From positions 1 through 44,995 of the forward strand of contig JAUCBJ010006902.1 of NCBI GenBank assembly GCA_032718475.1: a stretch of 44,995 nt of DNA, in the 5' to 3' direction. Positions 22,525-33,225 of the stretch are shown piece by piece. Within the stretch, counting starts at the first letter, position 1, and each line of letters opens with the position of its first letter. The notes under the pieces were generated by a model. It saw only the letters and a list, made by a program, of their open reading frames with translations. It made no database searches and was not told the DNA's origin. Origin of the DNA: Nemertoderma westbladi. Lineage: Eukaryota; Xenacoelomorpha; Nemertodermatida; Nemertodermatidae. Made by a program: the position numbers and the translations under genes.

Positions 22525-22735
22525 ATTTTGATTAAACCAACATCGGCTTGATGAACATGGGTTAACCCAGATTTTGATTAAACCAACATCGGCTTGATGA
22601 ACATGGGTTAACCCAGATTTTGATTAAACCAACATCGGCTTGATGAACATGGGTTAACCCAGATTTTGATTAAACCAACATCGGCTTGATGAACATGGGT
22701 TAACCCAGATTTTGATTAAACCAACATCGGTTTGG
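22525..22735. repeat. 46-bp tandem repeat, 4.6 units, at msl2 3' end
   Basis: Units start at 22525, 22571, 22617, 22663 and 22709 (partial). The first four are identical. Each contains the perfect 12-bp palindrome TGGGTTAACCCA and the pair AACATCGG/TTGATGAACA. The last partial unit supplies the final codons and stop of the open msl2 frame, which suggests that the frame beyond the true exon end is fortuitous. Confidence 0.95.
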
Positions 22736-24008
22736 TTGTTTGGCAGCTGCGCCTAGGATTGGACCACCGCTGTTGAGTCGGCCAACCTCCCATAGCGCAA
22801 ATGCGCCGACTACGGATAGCTGACTGCGACTTTCTATATAACTGTTTTTGTTTTTTAGTCTGGTAATTATTGTTTTTGTTTTGCCTCAGTACGTGGACTT
22901 GCTGCCTTTCTACCGATTGTCCCGATGTTTTGATTGCCTTGGAGGAAGACTCCCTGGTTTTCCTCCGAAATTGAATCGCCTCTATAATACGCAAACCGGC
23001 CACAGCGGGGTCGGCATTGGCTCGAGGTTTAGAGTCGTTAAAGTGGAAGTTAGGAAGTCCAACTTCAGCGCCCCTTGTGATTGGCTCGAGCGCGATGCGA
23101 CTTTTACTTGCGGGCGGTGTCTTCCTTTGGTTGCTACGTAACGGTTTATCAGGCTTCATGTTATACGCGTTCTCTATTTCAGACGTTGAGGAACCGGAAA
23201 CGTCGTAAGTAGTTCCAGCGGATTGTGACGTCACGACTTCTAGCTGAGAGTCGGAAGAGCTATTGACGCGGTTACGCAGTTGGTACGATTGGACTTCGTT
23301 GCAAGTTTGTTCTGAGTTTAATAAAGAGGTAGAAATATGCTGGGTCGAATTACTAATAGCTTCAACCTTTTTCTTATTCGAATGTCCGATATCATTGGTA
23401 CTGATTGAGTCCACTGCCCCTTGGAGTTTATTACGGTCAGTTGTGTGGGAGGGTGACTGGTGAGTTACTTTACGCTCATCACTTGCGTTACCGGTAGAGG
23501 CTGTACCGTTGAGGGGTGAAAATAAACGCGTGTGGCTACAAAGTGTCGGCGAAACAATACGCGAACTAAGCGAAAGTTTCGTGTCAACATAGTCACAGCC
23601 CTCTTTCAGCAGTATTAGTAGGTGCGACGAATCCGTCTGCTTTGTCGAGTTTTGAGTTTTAATTCTTTCGATTTCCGGTTTACTCAAAAGATAAGCGGAA
23701 AGAGTATTGTAAGAGGACATTAGCACACGCATCACGTCCTCAGGGCGAAATAGCTTGATATCTTTGCACCAGCCGCAGGAGGGTAGAATTCTCCTTTTTC
23801 CACCAAGGCATAAGCGACAAACGAAGTGTTGGCAACTCGACTCACTGTGTCCCATAGGGTCGACCAATAATTTCGTGCAGACCACACAACTTAAGGAATG
23901 GCGCAAATGTGCAAAAAGCATTGTTATTTCAGATAGTTGAGTCATGTCGTCGAATTGACAAGTAAGACACAGTCGGCAGACATCATTGTACAACCGTACG
24001 GCATTCAT
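22716..24008 (-). CDS. msl2: MSL2-like RING-type E3 ubiquitin ligase, N-terminal exon
   Basis: Open 430-codon frame from the ATG at 24008. Residues 41-84 form a C3HC4 RING with spacing C-x2-C-x14-C-x-H-x2-C-x2-C-x10-C-x2-C. The segments around it (the start MNAVRLY, SLSCVVC before and inside, PSCGWCKD, and the helix after it ending YNTLSAYL) match male-specific lethal 2 rather than a generic RING protein. MSL2 is a nuclear ubiquitin ligase of the MSL complex, which directs MOF-dependent H4K16 acetylation; in Drosophila it limits dosage compensation to males. The remainder is low-complexity, Ser/Thr-rich and basic near the end. The C-terminal CXC DNA-binding domain is not in this frame, so a further exon is expected at lower coordinates; I did not find it. 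The true exon end probably lies before 22800. Confidence 0.75.
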   Translation of the reverse strand: MNAVRLYNDVCRLCLTCQFDDMTQLSEITMLFAHLRHSLSCVVCTKLLVDPMGHSESSCQHFVCRLCLGGKRRILPSCGWCKDIKLFRPEDVMRVLMSSYNTLSAYLLSKPEIERIKTQNSTKQTDSSHLLILLKEGCDYVDTKLSLSSRIVSPTLCSHTRLFSPLNGTASTGNASDERKVTHQSPSHTTDRNKLQGAVDSISTNDIGHSNKKKVEAISNSTQHISTSLLNSEQTCNEVQSYQLRNRVNSSSDSQLEVVTSQSAGTTYDVSGSSTSEIENAYNMKPDKPLRSNQRKTPPASKSRIALEPITRGAEVGLPNFHFNDSKPRANADPAVAGLRIIEAIQFRRKTRESSSKAIKTSGQSVERQQVHVLRQNKNNNYQTKKQKQLYRKSQSAIRSRRICAMGGWPTQQRWSNPRRSCQTTKPMLV

Positions 24009-24029
24009 GTGCCCGTTTGAGTTCAAACT

Positions 24030-25295
24030 GATTTATCATCGAGATGGTCACAAACTATCAAAATGCAACTTATTTTATTTAGATTTTCTATATCAGTCAG
24101 TATACCGCTATGCCGCTATATGACAGTTAAAAATCAAACATTAAATACCGTAACTAGGCACGGGCAGAGGTTCCTACCTACCGATACAGCGGTATGCATA
24201 CCGCTACAGTCACCAAAATGATCACTGGACAGTAGGCCTATTACTGTATTAGCTTAGCATAGCATTACCTGGAGGTACAAGGTACAAAAGCTACTGAGCT
24301 AGGCAATCTACTGCCTACAGATAGATATACACTCTTCTGCACTCTGACAGTCTGATTGTGTTCTAAATCCCCCAAACTGCCAAATCTACAAATTGTAGTA
24401 CCGGTATCCAGTACCTACCGGCTACCGGCAGACCGGTAGACGTGATCTTGGTTAAGGATAATGGTTAGGCTAGGCAGCTAGGCCTAACAGCGGCCGGAAA
24501 CGGATTAGGAATACTGGCTGATTGGAATGCCAACAACTGCAAACTGGGTTAGTCTATTCAGCTATTAGATAAAGGCAGTGTGTTGCTGAGTTCTAATTCA
24601 GTAGGCCTAGTTACACTAAATTTTCTAACAGGTAGGCCTCTCTGGCAGTCTGGGTACTGACAGACTGACTACCGGTACCGTCTGGGTCTGACCGTCAGAC
24701 CGTGCCCCGCCCCGCCGTGCCGTCCCGTCGCCGTCACCAGTCAGCCAGTCACTAACAACTAATTCCAGAATTCAGTAGGCCTACCGGTACTCTGGTACCG
24801 GTACGGTACTGCAGTAATTGCTAATGCTGTAATGGCAATGGTGAATGGAATGCTGCCTACAGCCGAATGCTGTAGCAGTTTCGCGTTGGGCCTGCAACTG
24901 CAACTGTTAGAATGTAAATGCTGAAATGCAAAGTGTACCGGTAAGGTACCAAAGTAGACCGGTACCGGTACAGAACCTGACTGACTGACAGCTGGACAGC
25001 GGTATGCCTGTATGCCGGTCAGCCAGTACCGGTATCCTGGTATCGTCGCTATGCTGCTATGCCTGTCTGCCTGTATGCAGGTATGCGGTAGCAGGCGTAG
25101 GCCTGTAGGCCAGTGGAGTACAGTAGATTGGTAGTGTGTAGTGTATGGCTGTATGCATGTATGGGCCTATGGGTATACCTGTATACTGGCTGACTGGTAT
25201 GTGTATGGTTGTATGGTAAGGTCAGACTGACTGTCGGTGGTCGACGTCGTGCATTTCTCTAGCGATTATATGATGAACTTAAGTAGGCCTGCACC
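24030..25295. other. ACCGGTA-rich region upstream of msl2
   Basis: No coding frame of note. Dense in palindromic TACCGGTA/ACCGGTACCGGT words and in reiterated short words (GTATGCC, CTGACTGAC, CTACCTACCGG), more GC-rich than its surroundings. It lies at the 5' side of msl2 and may include its promoter and 5' UTR, but no TATA or initiator can be assigned. Confidence 0.5.
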
Positions 25296-26690
25296 ATGAA
25301 CCGTAATATAGTGTCATTTTCTGATGACACGGACCCCCCCCCCCCCCCCAGATTTTTCTACAAATCTTTATCATATTGCTTGAAATTTGAAACACAACTA
25401 GTTCCACTCACTGTCGTTGACCCCATGTGTTCGCGCTTTCAGACCTTTGGCAGTTTAACCCGCCAAATTAGGATGTCTTCTAGATATTAAATCGCTTTTT
25501 AGCCTATGACAAATATTTGATTCACTACACTAGTCGAAACCAATCTGTGCGCGATCATTCACCCGCTGGATATTCCCGGGAGATTGGGTTCGACGGTTTA
25601 ATTTTATTGCTATGTAAGCCTAATGTATTATTCGACTGACAGTATTATATAATCTCTGACAATATTATTCACCTTCGGGGAATATTAACAGTTCCTTTAG
25701 GACGTGGCGCTTTATCTATATAAACAGAGTTATGACTTAAACTACTCACAACGATATGGCTCAATTATAATTCACATATATGGCGCATTCTTTAGGAATG
25801 CTTCTTTAACAGACTCACTCATACACAATGCTGCACAATACTGCACACTAATCTGCCGATCTTCACTGATTTTAGTCACATATAAAAGGAACACAGACTG
25901 ACTCATGTAGGGTCTATCAAATAACATTAGATTCACTTCAAACCACTTTAACATAAGTCACAATCGTTTATCTGTAACCTTTCTCTCTTACCTTCGGTAT
26001 ATCAAGAATATTGGGTTTCGGGGTTATTTCTCGTTATTCCAATATAATAATTCATCAACCATATTATGAAGAACTGACAGTAAATAGCAGTATAAAACAA
26101 CAACTGAACACTGATTGTTATGAGTTTGCAATGTTTCAGCAGTCAGTATGTATGATCAGTTAGCAGTTAAAGGATATATGTCCTTATAATTAAACCTACT
26201 AGTGTTGGACTAAAAAGCAGAAAACACAAAACACTACAAAGCCGTTCTTTCGTGGCTTTGAAAAACTCGTGACTACTGCTCTATACGAGGATACCAACTC
26301 CCTTATTCCACGAAGCTCCCGTTCAACACAGAGAAAGAGCAGTGAGATAGGAAATTTTCAGTTCAGTAGCCTGTGATAGGTCAAAATCAAGGCTAACTCA
26401 AATTCTATTGGGAGATACAAAAACAAGGCTATGACGCAACCTCCCTAGGCTTGTTGGCCGATTAAACAGAGCCCAGATGCCTGCGTACAGCAAATCAGCC
26501 AATAAGCTGGTAACTTGCACTATTTTTAGCTATAGATCACTTTGAGAGTATTCTTAGCGACTGGGGGGGAACTGGCCAACAAGGCAAACGAATCAGTTAT
26601 CCCACAAAAGCTTTTACACCGCTCCCAGAAAATGGGATTTAAGTCTATAAAATATACAAAAGCACAGTTTCTAAAATATAAAAATACTCT
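25296..26690. other. Poly-C-flanked repeat end plus AT-rich non-coding DNA
   Basis: A C16 run at about 25334-25349 is followed by AGATTTTTCTACAAATC, the same homopolymer-plus-ATTTTTCTACAAA signature seen at about 37576 and 39177. It is therefore one end of a dispersed repeat. The rest is AT-rich with no recognisable gene. Confidence 0.55.
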
Positions 26691-26696
26691 AAACAG

Positions 26697-27043
26697 TTAG
26701 TCTTTCTTGCGCGGACGGCGTTTACGCAGTTTTTTAAAGCTAGCAAGAGTCATTTTCTCTTTGGGGGAAGCCACTTTACTAGGAGGGCCATAACTCCTGG
26801 GTGAAGGGTGCAATATGATTGCATTAGAAGGTTTGGGTTTACGGTCGGTGTCTCGTCCATTTCGATATGCTTCTCCTCGAGCTGATTTTCCTCCGCTTGT
26901 CATGGGATACGTTCGTCCAAAACTCTCGCAGAGAATAGGGTTTTCTAAGCTTGATATCTTCTTTGAGATTCGAGATTTCCCAATCGAACTGAGATAAGGC
27001 CAATTTGTTTATCGATTGGACGTACTGTTATAACTTACGTTTA
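26697..27043 (-). other. Unrecognised minus-strand open frames, possible exon
   Basis: Two overlapping minus-strand frames look protein-like. One runs from a TAACAG acceptor-like site near 27029 and is rich in charged and hydrophobic alternation (QFDWEISNLKEDI). The other ends at 26697 with a very basic tail (KKLRKRRPRKKD). They could be one coding region joined by a frameshift, or the end of a decayed element. I do not recognise a family. Confidence 0.2.
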
Positions 27044-27721
27044 TCTGAACAAACGCAGGTTTCTTTTTTGATCTTTATAGAATAGCGTTTAACTCGTTTC
27101 GTACAACGCTCTCCTTCACCTTGATGAAGGGTTGTATCGCGTTAAACTGGACGACCATACGGTTGGATAGTGATATTAGGTGTCTGCGTCATAATCCGGC
27201 TAGGTAAGATGGGCGGCTAGCTAGAAATCACTGTCGGAGTGTTACCGATTAATTGTTAGGGTAGCACTAGATCTTGAACAGTGAATACCGTCCGCGAGGA
27301 TCCGCGACACCACCAGGATCACAGGTCTGAGGTCCAACTAAGGAATGAGGAGGTTTGACCGAGTATTCCGGGACTCTGATCGTAGGTTTACTCTAGGATC
27401 GTTAGAGCCGAGTGAGCATAGGTGATACGTCAAACAAGTTTCGCTCGAAACTCCAGTAAATATAACGAACACAACTGTGTTTAACACAACGTTTCCGTGG
27501 ATGTTTATGTCTTTCCGTTTATTGGCTGGGTCTAGGGCATTTACCGTAATAATACCAAAGACTCACGTCTGGTAGGGTAAACGCGGGTGATATTTATTTG
27601 TTGTTACAATGCTTCTATCAAGAATTCCAAATATATGTTGGAGTTACCGCGTTTATTTGTTTCTTTAATGTCTTTTCTTTCGAGCCGATTTCGAATAGAA
27701 ATTTCGCATTCGAATTTCAGT

Positions 27722-28103
27722 TTATGGTTCCGACTCCGCTGGGCAGGATATATAGTCGACATAGTCCGTATCGTGTAAATCGATAGGATGACCAGTAGTT
27801 AAGAAGTCCATATACGTACCCTTACGCTGCGTATATCGAGCAGCGAATTTTCTATAGTCCAACTCGCGCGAGCTGCTCTTGGGACATTGGCGGTTCGATA
27901 TAACGACCATCGTCCTCCGCAGCAGTTGGACTAACGTCGCCGCGTATTAAGCTATCAACAAACGCTTGCAAAAGTAGAGTATATCGCTCCCCGATACCAA
28001 GACCATCTTCTATCAACTCCGTCATATCTGCTATATATGAGTTTATCCATATTATAATGAGTTTATATTTAGGCGAGCGGGCGTCGCTGCCTACCCCAAT
28101 CAA
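27722..28103 (-). other. Unrecognised short minus-strand open frames
   Basis: Frame 28103-27852 (84 codons, TTG at its start, helical: YTLLLQAFVDSLI) and overlapping frame 27910-27722 (62 codons) could be halves of one decayed coding region. No family is recognised, and the start context and splice sites are not convincing. Opposite-strand frames in 28100-28290 are also open, so strand is uncertain. Confidence 0.15.
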
Positions 28104-28109
28104 CCCCCG

Positions 28110-29682
28110 GACAGTACGAGATCCTCAGCGCCGATGTGTCGTCGCCGCTGTACTTTCGCCAACGACGTAGCCGCACAACGACAACGACAACCGGCACAAG
28201 TCACTCGACTGTCCGTCCCAAAGTCTTAGATGTACTTCAGGTTTTCCTTGGAGAGTTAGGTTACTTTTACGATTGCGACTGGCTACTGTAAACACACCTT
28301 AGCAGTAACATTCACCTATAAACTCACAAATACCACACACACAACTTGTCACAAATTACACACATTCGGGCCATTTGTCCGTTAGTCAATGCCTTCCAGA
28401 ATGTCACTGTATTAGTATGTATCCTGGGATACTAGTAGTGCGCTATTTATTCCCTATGCTATTCAATGGGACAAGCTTTCTATTGTTCTTTTAACTCAAT
28501 TCTAATTCTAGCGTGGTTGTTGCTATGGTGACATTATGCAAAGCTAGCGGTAGAATTAGGGTAGTTCCAATGCATACAGATCTGGGATGTTATTTAATAG
28601 TATTCTTTAATAGTCAATGTTCTGTTTTATACATGACTTTATGAATTTTATCGGCTATTGACTATGTTTGGGAGACTTTCACACACTCATACGCATGATA
28701 AGATAAATCTCCGCTCCCTTGATCTATTAATTAATGAAATTTTGGGAACTTTATAAATTGCGTAAAAATGGCAATTTATTAAATTCATTAAAAGGCATGA
28801 ATTTAAATTTATTCCCTGAAATTTTATTATTTGATAATTAAATGGACATATTTTGATTCTAGAACATGTCTAGGGACACAAGATCCTTAATTCTATGACA
28901 ATTGTCTTTTTAAGAATATCGGTAAATGCTACGATATCTTAATCGACTAGAATTGTTAAAGGATCTGAATTTTACAGATTTTGACGTATTAGATTTGCAA
29001 ATATTAAATAATTAATATTTGAGATGGGCACCGATTTATTCCAGAACTTGTCTGGGGACGTTAACCACTGATTCTATAATTTGTCTTTCAAGTATATCGG
29101 TGGGTGCCACGATATCTTAATCGACTAGAATTACAGATGGTCAAAGGGTTTAACAGATTTATTTTGCGTTATACGCTACTGTTAAAGGGACATCACGCTA
29201 CTATATGTATTATTTAATATACGGTATGAGAGCAATATCGCACGAAGCAATGTCAGTGTGAAGAGGCAAGTCGTTTCCAAGGTCTACCCAGAGCTTGGTT
29301 TAGCCGAGACACGAGGATCTGAACTTTGCATTCCTAATACTCTGCCTACCAATAATACTTGAATATAGTAGTGGCTTTATTGTACTTTAATAAGTACGGA
29401 CATTTCATCTTACTGTAGTTACGTATTTGTAATGTAATACGGACAGTAAGGAAGAAGGAAAAGAATTATTTCTTGCCGTCGCATTAAATATAATATATAC
29501 GTAATTAAGTAATAAACGCGAATATATATTGCACTAATCTACTAAATAATCGCTAAAATAACATTCTACTGAATAAAATTAAAGAAAACGATTATAATAG
29601 AATTACATAGTAATACATACATAAATATAAAAATAATAAAATAATATAAAATAATAGAGTCACACACCCACTCCATATGTTG
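28110..29682. other. AT-rich region downstream of the BEL element with a 182-bp direct repeat
   Basis: No gene assigned. Segments 28858-28954 and 29040-29132 are diverged direct copies at an offset of about 182 bp, sharing GATATCTTAATCGACTAGAA. The 3' LTR of the BEL element should lie in this area or further left, but I could not pair it with any sequence on the right side. Confidence 0.5.
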
Positions 29683-32600
29683 TTACGTTATGGAGTCCCT
29701 AGATGTTTGAAGGATTAGGGAGGTGGTCGTGGGAAGAGAATCTTGCCTTCCACAGTTTCCGGAGAGTCCTCCATTCCCTTCCGATAAACACAAACGACCG
29801 ACTGGGTGATTGAGTCGCTGCATCCTGAATACAATTCCAGGTTTCCTCTTCGTCCTGGAATAGTGACGATAGAAACATCGCTCAAAGTATATGACGGCGT
29901 CACAAAGCCGATTCCAGGAGCTATAGTGGTCCGTCGCTCTCTGCAGGAGAGGTGAGAGTCCCTGCGAGACGTCTGATGTTCCAGAGCTCCAATCGCTCTC
30001 TCTGATCTTCATGAAGGATCCACTCGCGGAGGGGAGGCCCAGATCCACGGCGTCGTCCCTGGCAACATGTAATACCGACAGATCTATCCCGGGTTCAAAT
30101 AACTCCGATCCACCCGTCCGGGTTTCAGGTTCGACTTTCTCCGCTCCCTTGGCTGGTCTAATCTCAGTCGGAGTAAGATGGGGAGGCCATTCATTCTCCT
30201 TACTCAGGAAGTCGGGTTCACCTAACCGGTCTATAGTATCTGTCAGTTCTTGAGGAGTTGCTCCTCTGGAAGCGATGTCCGTTGGATTAAACTTCTTGGG
30301 GCAATATCTCCATTGATCTACATTGGAGCTAAGATTGTCATTATCTGAGGAGTGTGGTGTTCCCTCAGTTGGGTCGTCTCCCTCACTAGTATCATCTTCC
30401 CATTCACTCACCTGGCAGACGCGATCTTGAAGCAGTCTTTCCCTGAGCGTTCTACGGGAAGGTCCAGTAAGGTACCAACCTACTCTAGTTCTTACCGCAT
30501 AGGTCTGTAGTGGCTGCGGTTGAGCAGGCCGTTTCTCTAATGTCTCCAGCGCCTCATGCGCGTTTTGGCCGATGAGTATTTGCACTCCAGGATAATCAGT
30601 CTGGAATCGAGGTATGTTAAGATGTTGGATGCTCTCATCCTCGTCCCAATTATAAAGGTCTGCTTGAGTAGTAGCGAAGTTCTTTATAGCCACCATTTTC
30701 ACTGACCTGATGCTATGTTCTCCTAGTTCGTCCTGGGGGGTGGACAACTCACCTATATAATAGTCGGCAGCTACAGTAGAATTCCAAACCTGCATGATCC
30801 CTGACATGTTTAGCTTGGTTCGGAACTTGGGTTGTCCAGCAAAGATGACTTCGGCTAGTTCTTTATCGATGAATGTTCCTGTGCTACCGGAGTCCAGGAG
30901 GGCGTTCACTATATAGCTCTTCTGAGGTCCGTGGACCCGTAACTGGACTACAGGAAATTCTCGGATTCCTATATTGGAAGTTGGCGCTTTCCAAGATGGT
31001 TGTTGATCGGAAGTAGTTAAGGTAAGGTCGCTGTCTGTGTCTTTCTCATACACGAGTGCTCGATACACTGCGGTGGTGTTTATTAGGTAACAGGATTCGT
31101 TTTGGTCGGAGAACTCGTCCGTATAGAATCCTTCCATCTCAGATTGATCAGTGTCGTTCACATCACTGAATTGGACACGTAGTTCGGACTCACTTACCTG
31201 ACTCGGGCTGTTTCGTTCGAATTCCGTGTGCAACAAGATATGATGTTTTGCGCCGCACTTTGCACACCTTGCGTCGGAGTTACAGGTTCGCCGTTGGTGT
31301 CCTCGTCTGAGGCAATTATAACACAACCGCTTATCCCACATGACTTCACGTCTATCCTTTAGTGATTTCCTCAGGAATTTATCACACGCATTTAAACGGT
31401 GGGGCCCGTCGCACAGCACACATTTCGGCTTGATGTTACTTACTTTAACCTGTGCTATGTGGTGCACACTTGTTCTTTCCTCGGGCTTTCTCACCTGAAT
31501 TCTTTTAGGAGACGTAGGAAGGGTTTTTTGTACCGGTTCCCTTCTGTCATTGGGTCGAGACTCGGATTTACTTACCTGATCTTTAGGCAATTTATTGACA
31601 TAATAAGATCTGTCAGTGTCTTTCCCGCTGTCCTCTCCTTGAGAAGTTTGGCTTTCACCGTCGTCGGTATAACATACTGGTGTTACCCTTCTCCTAGAAA
31701 CGGGTTTCTCACTTACCTTGTTTTCCAGTGTCTTCTCTCTGGACTGTCTTAGGAGCTGTAATTTCACTTCTCCATCTAAGAATGACATGAGATCAGCCAT
31801 GGTAGGGTCTCGTTGTTGTTGTTCCATCATATATAACACCTTCTTGTCCCAGCGTGTACCTACTCCACCCTTGGGCAAATTAGATGCTAAGGCTCCTACA
31901 ACCATAGAATTCTGGTATTCATGAGACTTACCTAACCAATCTAGTTGTCTACAGATCTCCTGAATCTCATCGGAAAACTCTATAATCCCGCTGCTAAGAA
32001 ACTTTCGGGGCGCCATTAATTTCGCATATAAATACCTAGCTATGTTAGTCCTATTACCATACCTGATGTTTAGTGTATCCCAAACTTGTCTTAATCCGTC
32101 TGGATGTCCAATAAACTTTAACGCCATTAACTTGGGAGATCCTTCCAAGCACTCGATGAGGTATCTAAGTTTTTCTCCATTAGATAGTACAGAGTTCTGT
32201 ATGTTATCTTTGTAATATTCATTAAAAGGTAACCATTTCATCTCATCTCCATTGAACTTGACGATCTCTCCCACCTTTACCGCTTGCCGGGCTTCGGTTC
32301 TAGCCATTTGACGCGTAAAACTTTCTTGGGCCATCGTGCTATTTAATATCGAGTTATCGGTATATAAATTTCTCGGATTATGATCAGTTCTATAGGGAAT
32401 ATCATTATCAACAGGTCTATAATTACCCTTAATAGGGTTCACTATAGGAGTTTCTACTTCGCTAGCAGTATAAATGCGTGTAGGCTCCACACCTTGCGCA
32501 TGAGATACTTCAGACCTAACGGGTTGACACATTGTTACAGGTGGTGGTGGTATACCCTTTTGTAAATTTACTAATCTATCGCGCTCTAGCGCGATATTTT

Positions 32601-33225
32601 GCTGCACTTCTTGCAACTCTAACTTACTTTCCCTCACTGTTCCCTTTAAATGTTGGATAGTCCCTTCCAACTCTCGGACCTGTTGGGAGGAGAGTCTCCG
32701 ATTCTCCTTCATCTCTCCGAGGAGAATATCCATCCCCCGCCGTCTCTCGTCTACCCAATCAACCGCCGAAACGGGATCCGCCAACGTCGTAGCGGGCAGA
32801 CGAGGGACAACGGGCGACAAATTTGGAATATTTCGCTCGGGGTCCAGGACCTGAACTGTCTCCTGGGCAGTTCTACGGGGCACAGGTAGCTTAGTGCTAT
32901 GCAGAGGGAATTTAGAGGTAACTTCAGGGAGCACAGGTGTGTCTATCACCGAAGGGGTGATTTCGAGAACAGGCCTAATTATTTCAGGCTCATCTACTAT
33001 AGTAGGGAGTCTTTCTATTTTAATTATTTGGTCTGTGGGTTCTGTACTCTCTAAGTTGGTGTTATTTAGTTGCCTTCTAACAGCTGGAGGCAAATCAGGC
33101 AATTTCTGACGGTGGAATGTTCTTTTACGTCTACTTAGACGAGATCTATTTCCTCTTGCCTTCAGTATCGGTGGTATCGCCTTCTTCAGATGATGTATAT
33201 CCCTGTCTTTTGGGAGTAGATCGAT
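29683..33225 (-). CDS. BEL/Pao-type Gag-protease polyprotein lacking reverse transcriptase and integrase
   Basis: A 1139-codon frame counted from a TTG at 33102; the frame itself is open up to 33225. In order: a Pro-rich and coiled-coil N-terminus (about 130-180), a DUF1759-type Gag domain (about 275-425), Cys/His zinc knuckles (about 560-625, CYNCLRRGHQRRTC and CAKCGAKHH), and an aspartic protease with LLDSGSTGTFID near 735. It then jumps at about residue 900-930 to the RNase H-end signature DQWRYCPKKFNPTDIASRG and a short remnant reading SSWNRLCDAV. The reverse transcriptase, most of RNase H and the integrase catalytic core are absent, yet the frame stays open across the joints. It is therefore a non-autonomous derivative that could still make capsid and protease. 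No ATG fits the start; see the +1 overlap with the upstream ORF. Confidence 0.85.
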   Translation of the reverse strand: MDLLPKDRDIHHLKKAIPPILKARGNRSRLSRRKRTFHRQKLPDLPPAVRRQLNNTNLESTEPTDQIIKIERLPTIVDEPEIIRPVLEITPSVIDTPVLPEVTSKFPLHSTKLPVPRRTAQETVQVLDPERNIPNLSPVVPRLPATTLADPVSAVDWVDERRRGMDILLGEMKENRRLSSQQVRELEGTIQHLKGTVRESKLELQEVQQNIALERDRLVNLQKGIPPPPVTMCQPVRSEVSHAQGVEPTRIYTASEVETPIVNPIKGNYRPVDNDIPYRTDHNPRNLYTDNSILNSTMAQESFTRQMARTEARQAVKVGEIVKFNGDEMKWLPFNEYYKDNIQNSVLSNGEKLRYLIECLEGSPKLMALKFIGHPDGLRQVWDTLNIRYGNRTNIARYLYAKLMAPRKFLSSGIIEFSDEIQEICRQLDWLGKSHEYQNSMVVGALASNLPKGGVGTRWDKKVLYMMEQQQRDPTMADLMSFLDGEVKLQLLRQSREKTLENKVSEKPVSRRRVTPVCYTDDGESQTSQGEDSGKDTDRSYYVNKLPKDQVSKSESRPNDRREPVQKTLPTSPKRIQVRKPEERTSVHHIAQVKVSNIKPKCVLCDGPHRLNACDKFLRKSLKDRREVMWDKRLCYNCLRRGHQRRTCNSDARCAKCGAKHHILLHTEFERNSPSQVSESELRVQFSDVNDTDQSEMEGFYTDEFSDQNESCYLINTTAVYRALVYEKDTDSDLTLTTSDQQPSWKAPTSNIGIREFPVVQLRVHGPQKSYIVNALLDSGSTGTFIDKELAEVIFAGQPKFRTKLNMSGIMQVWNSTVAADYYIGELSTPQDELGEHSIRSVKMVAIKNFATTQADLYNWDEDESIQHLNIPRFQTDYPGVQILIGQNAHEALETLEKRPAQPQPLQTYAVRTRVGWYLTGPSRRTLRERLLQDRVCQVSEWEDDTSEGDDPTEGTPHSSDNDNLSSNVDQWRYCPKKFNPTDIASRGATPQELTDTIDRLGEPDFLSKENEWPPHLTPTEIRPAKGAEKVEPETRTGGSELFEPGIDLSVLHVARDDAVDLGLPSASGSFMKIRESDWSSGTSDVSQGLSPLLQRATDHYSSWNRLCDAVIYFERCFYRHYSRTKRKPGIVFRMQRLNHPVGRLCLSEGNGGLSGNCGRQDSLPTTTSLILQTSRDSIT

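Noticed and set aside
22716-22800. Last residues of the msl2 frame as a genuine C-terminus
   Set aside because: They are encoded by the edge of the 46-bp array and the family's CXC domain is missing, so the true exon probably ends earlier.
25318-25340. CTGATGA before the poly-C tract as a third hammerhead
   Set aside because: No stem II, no GAAA and no stem I partner follow.
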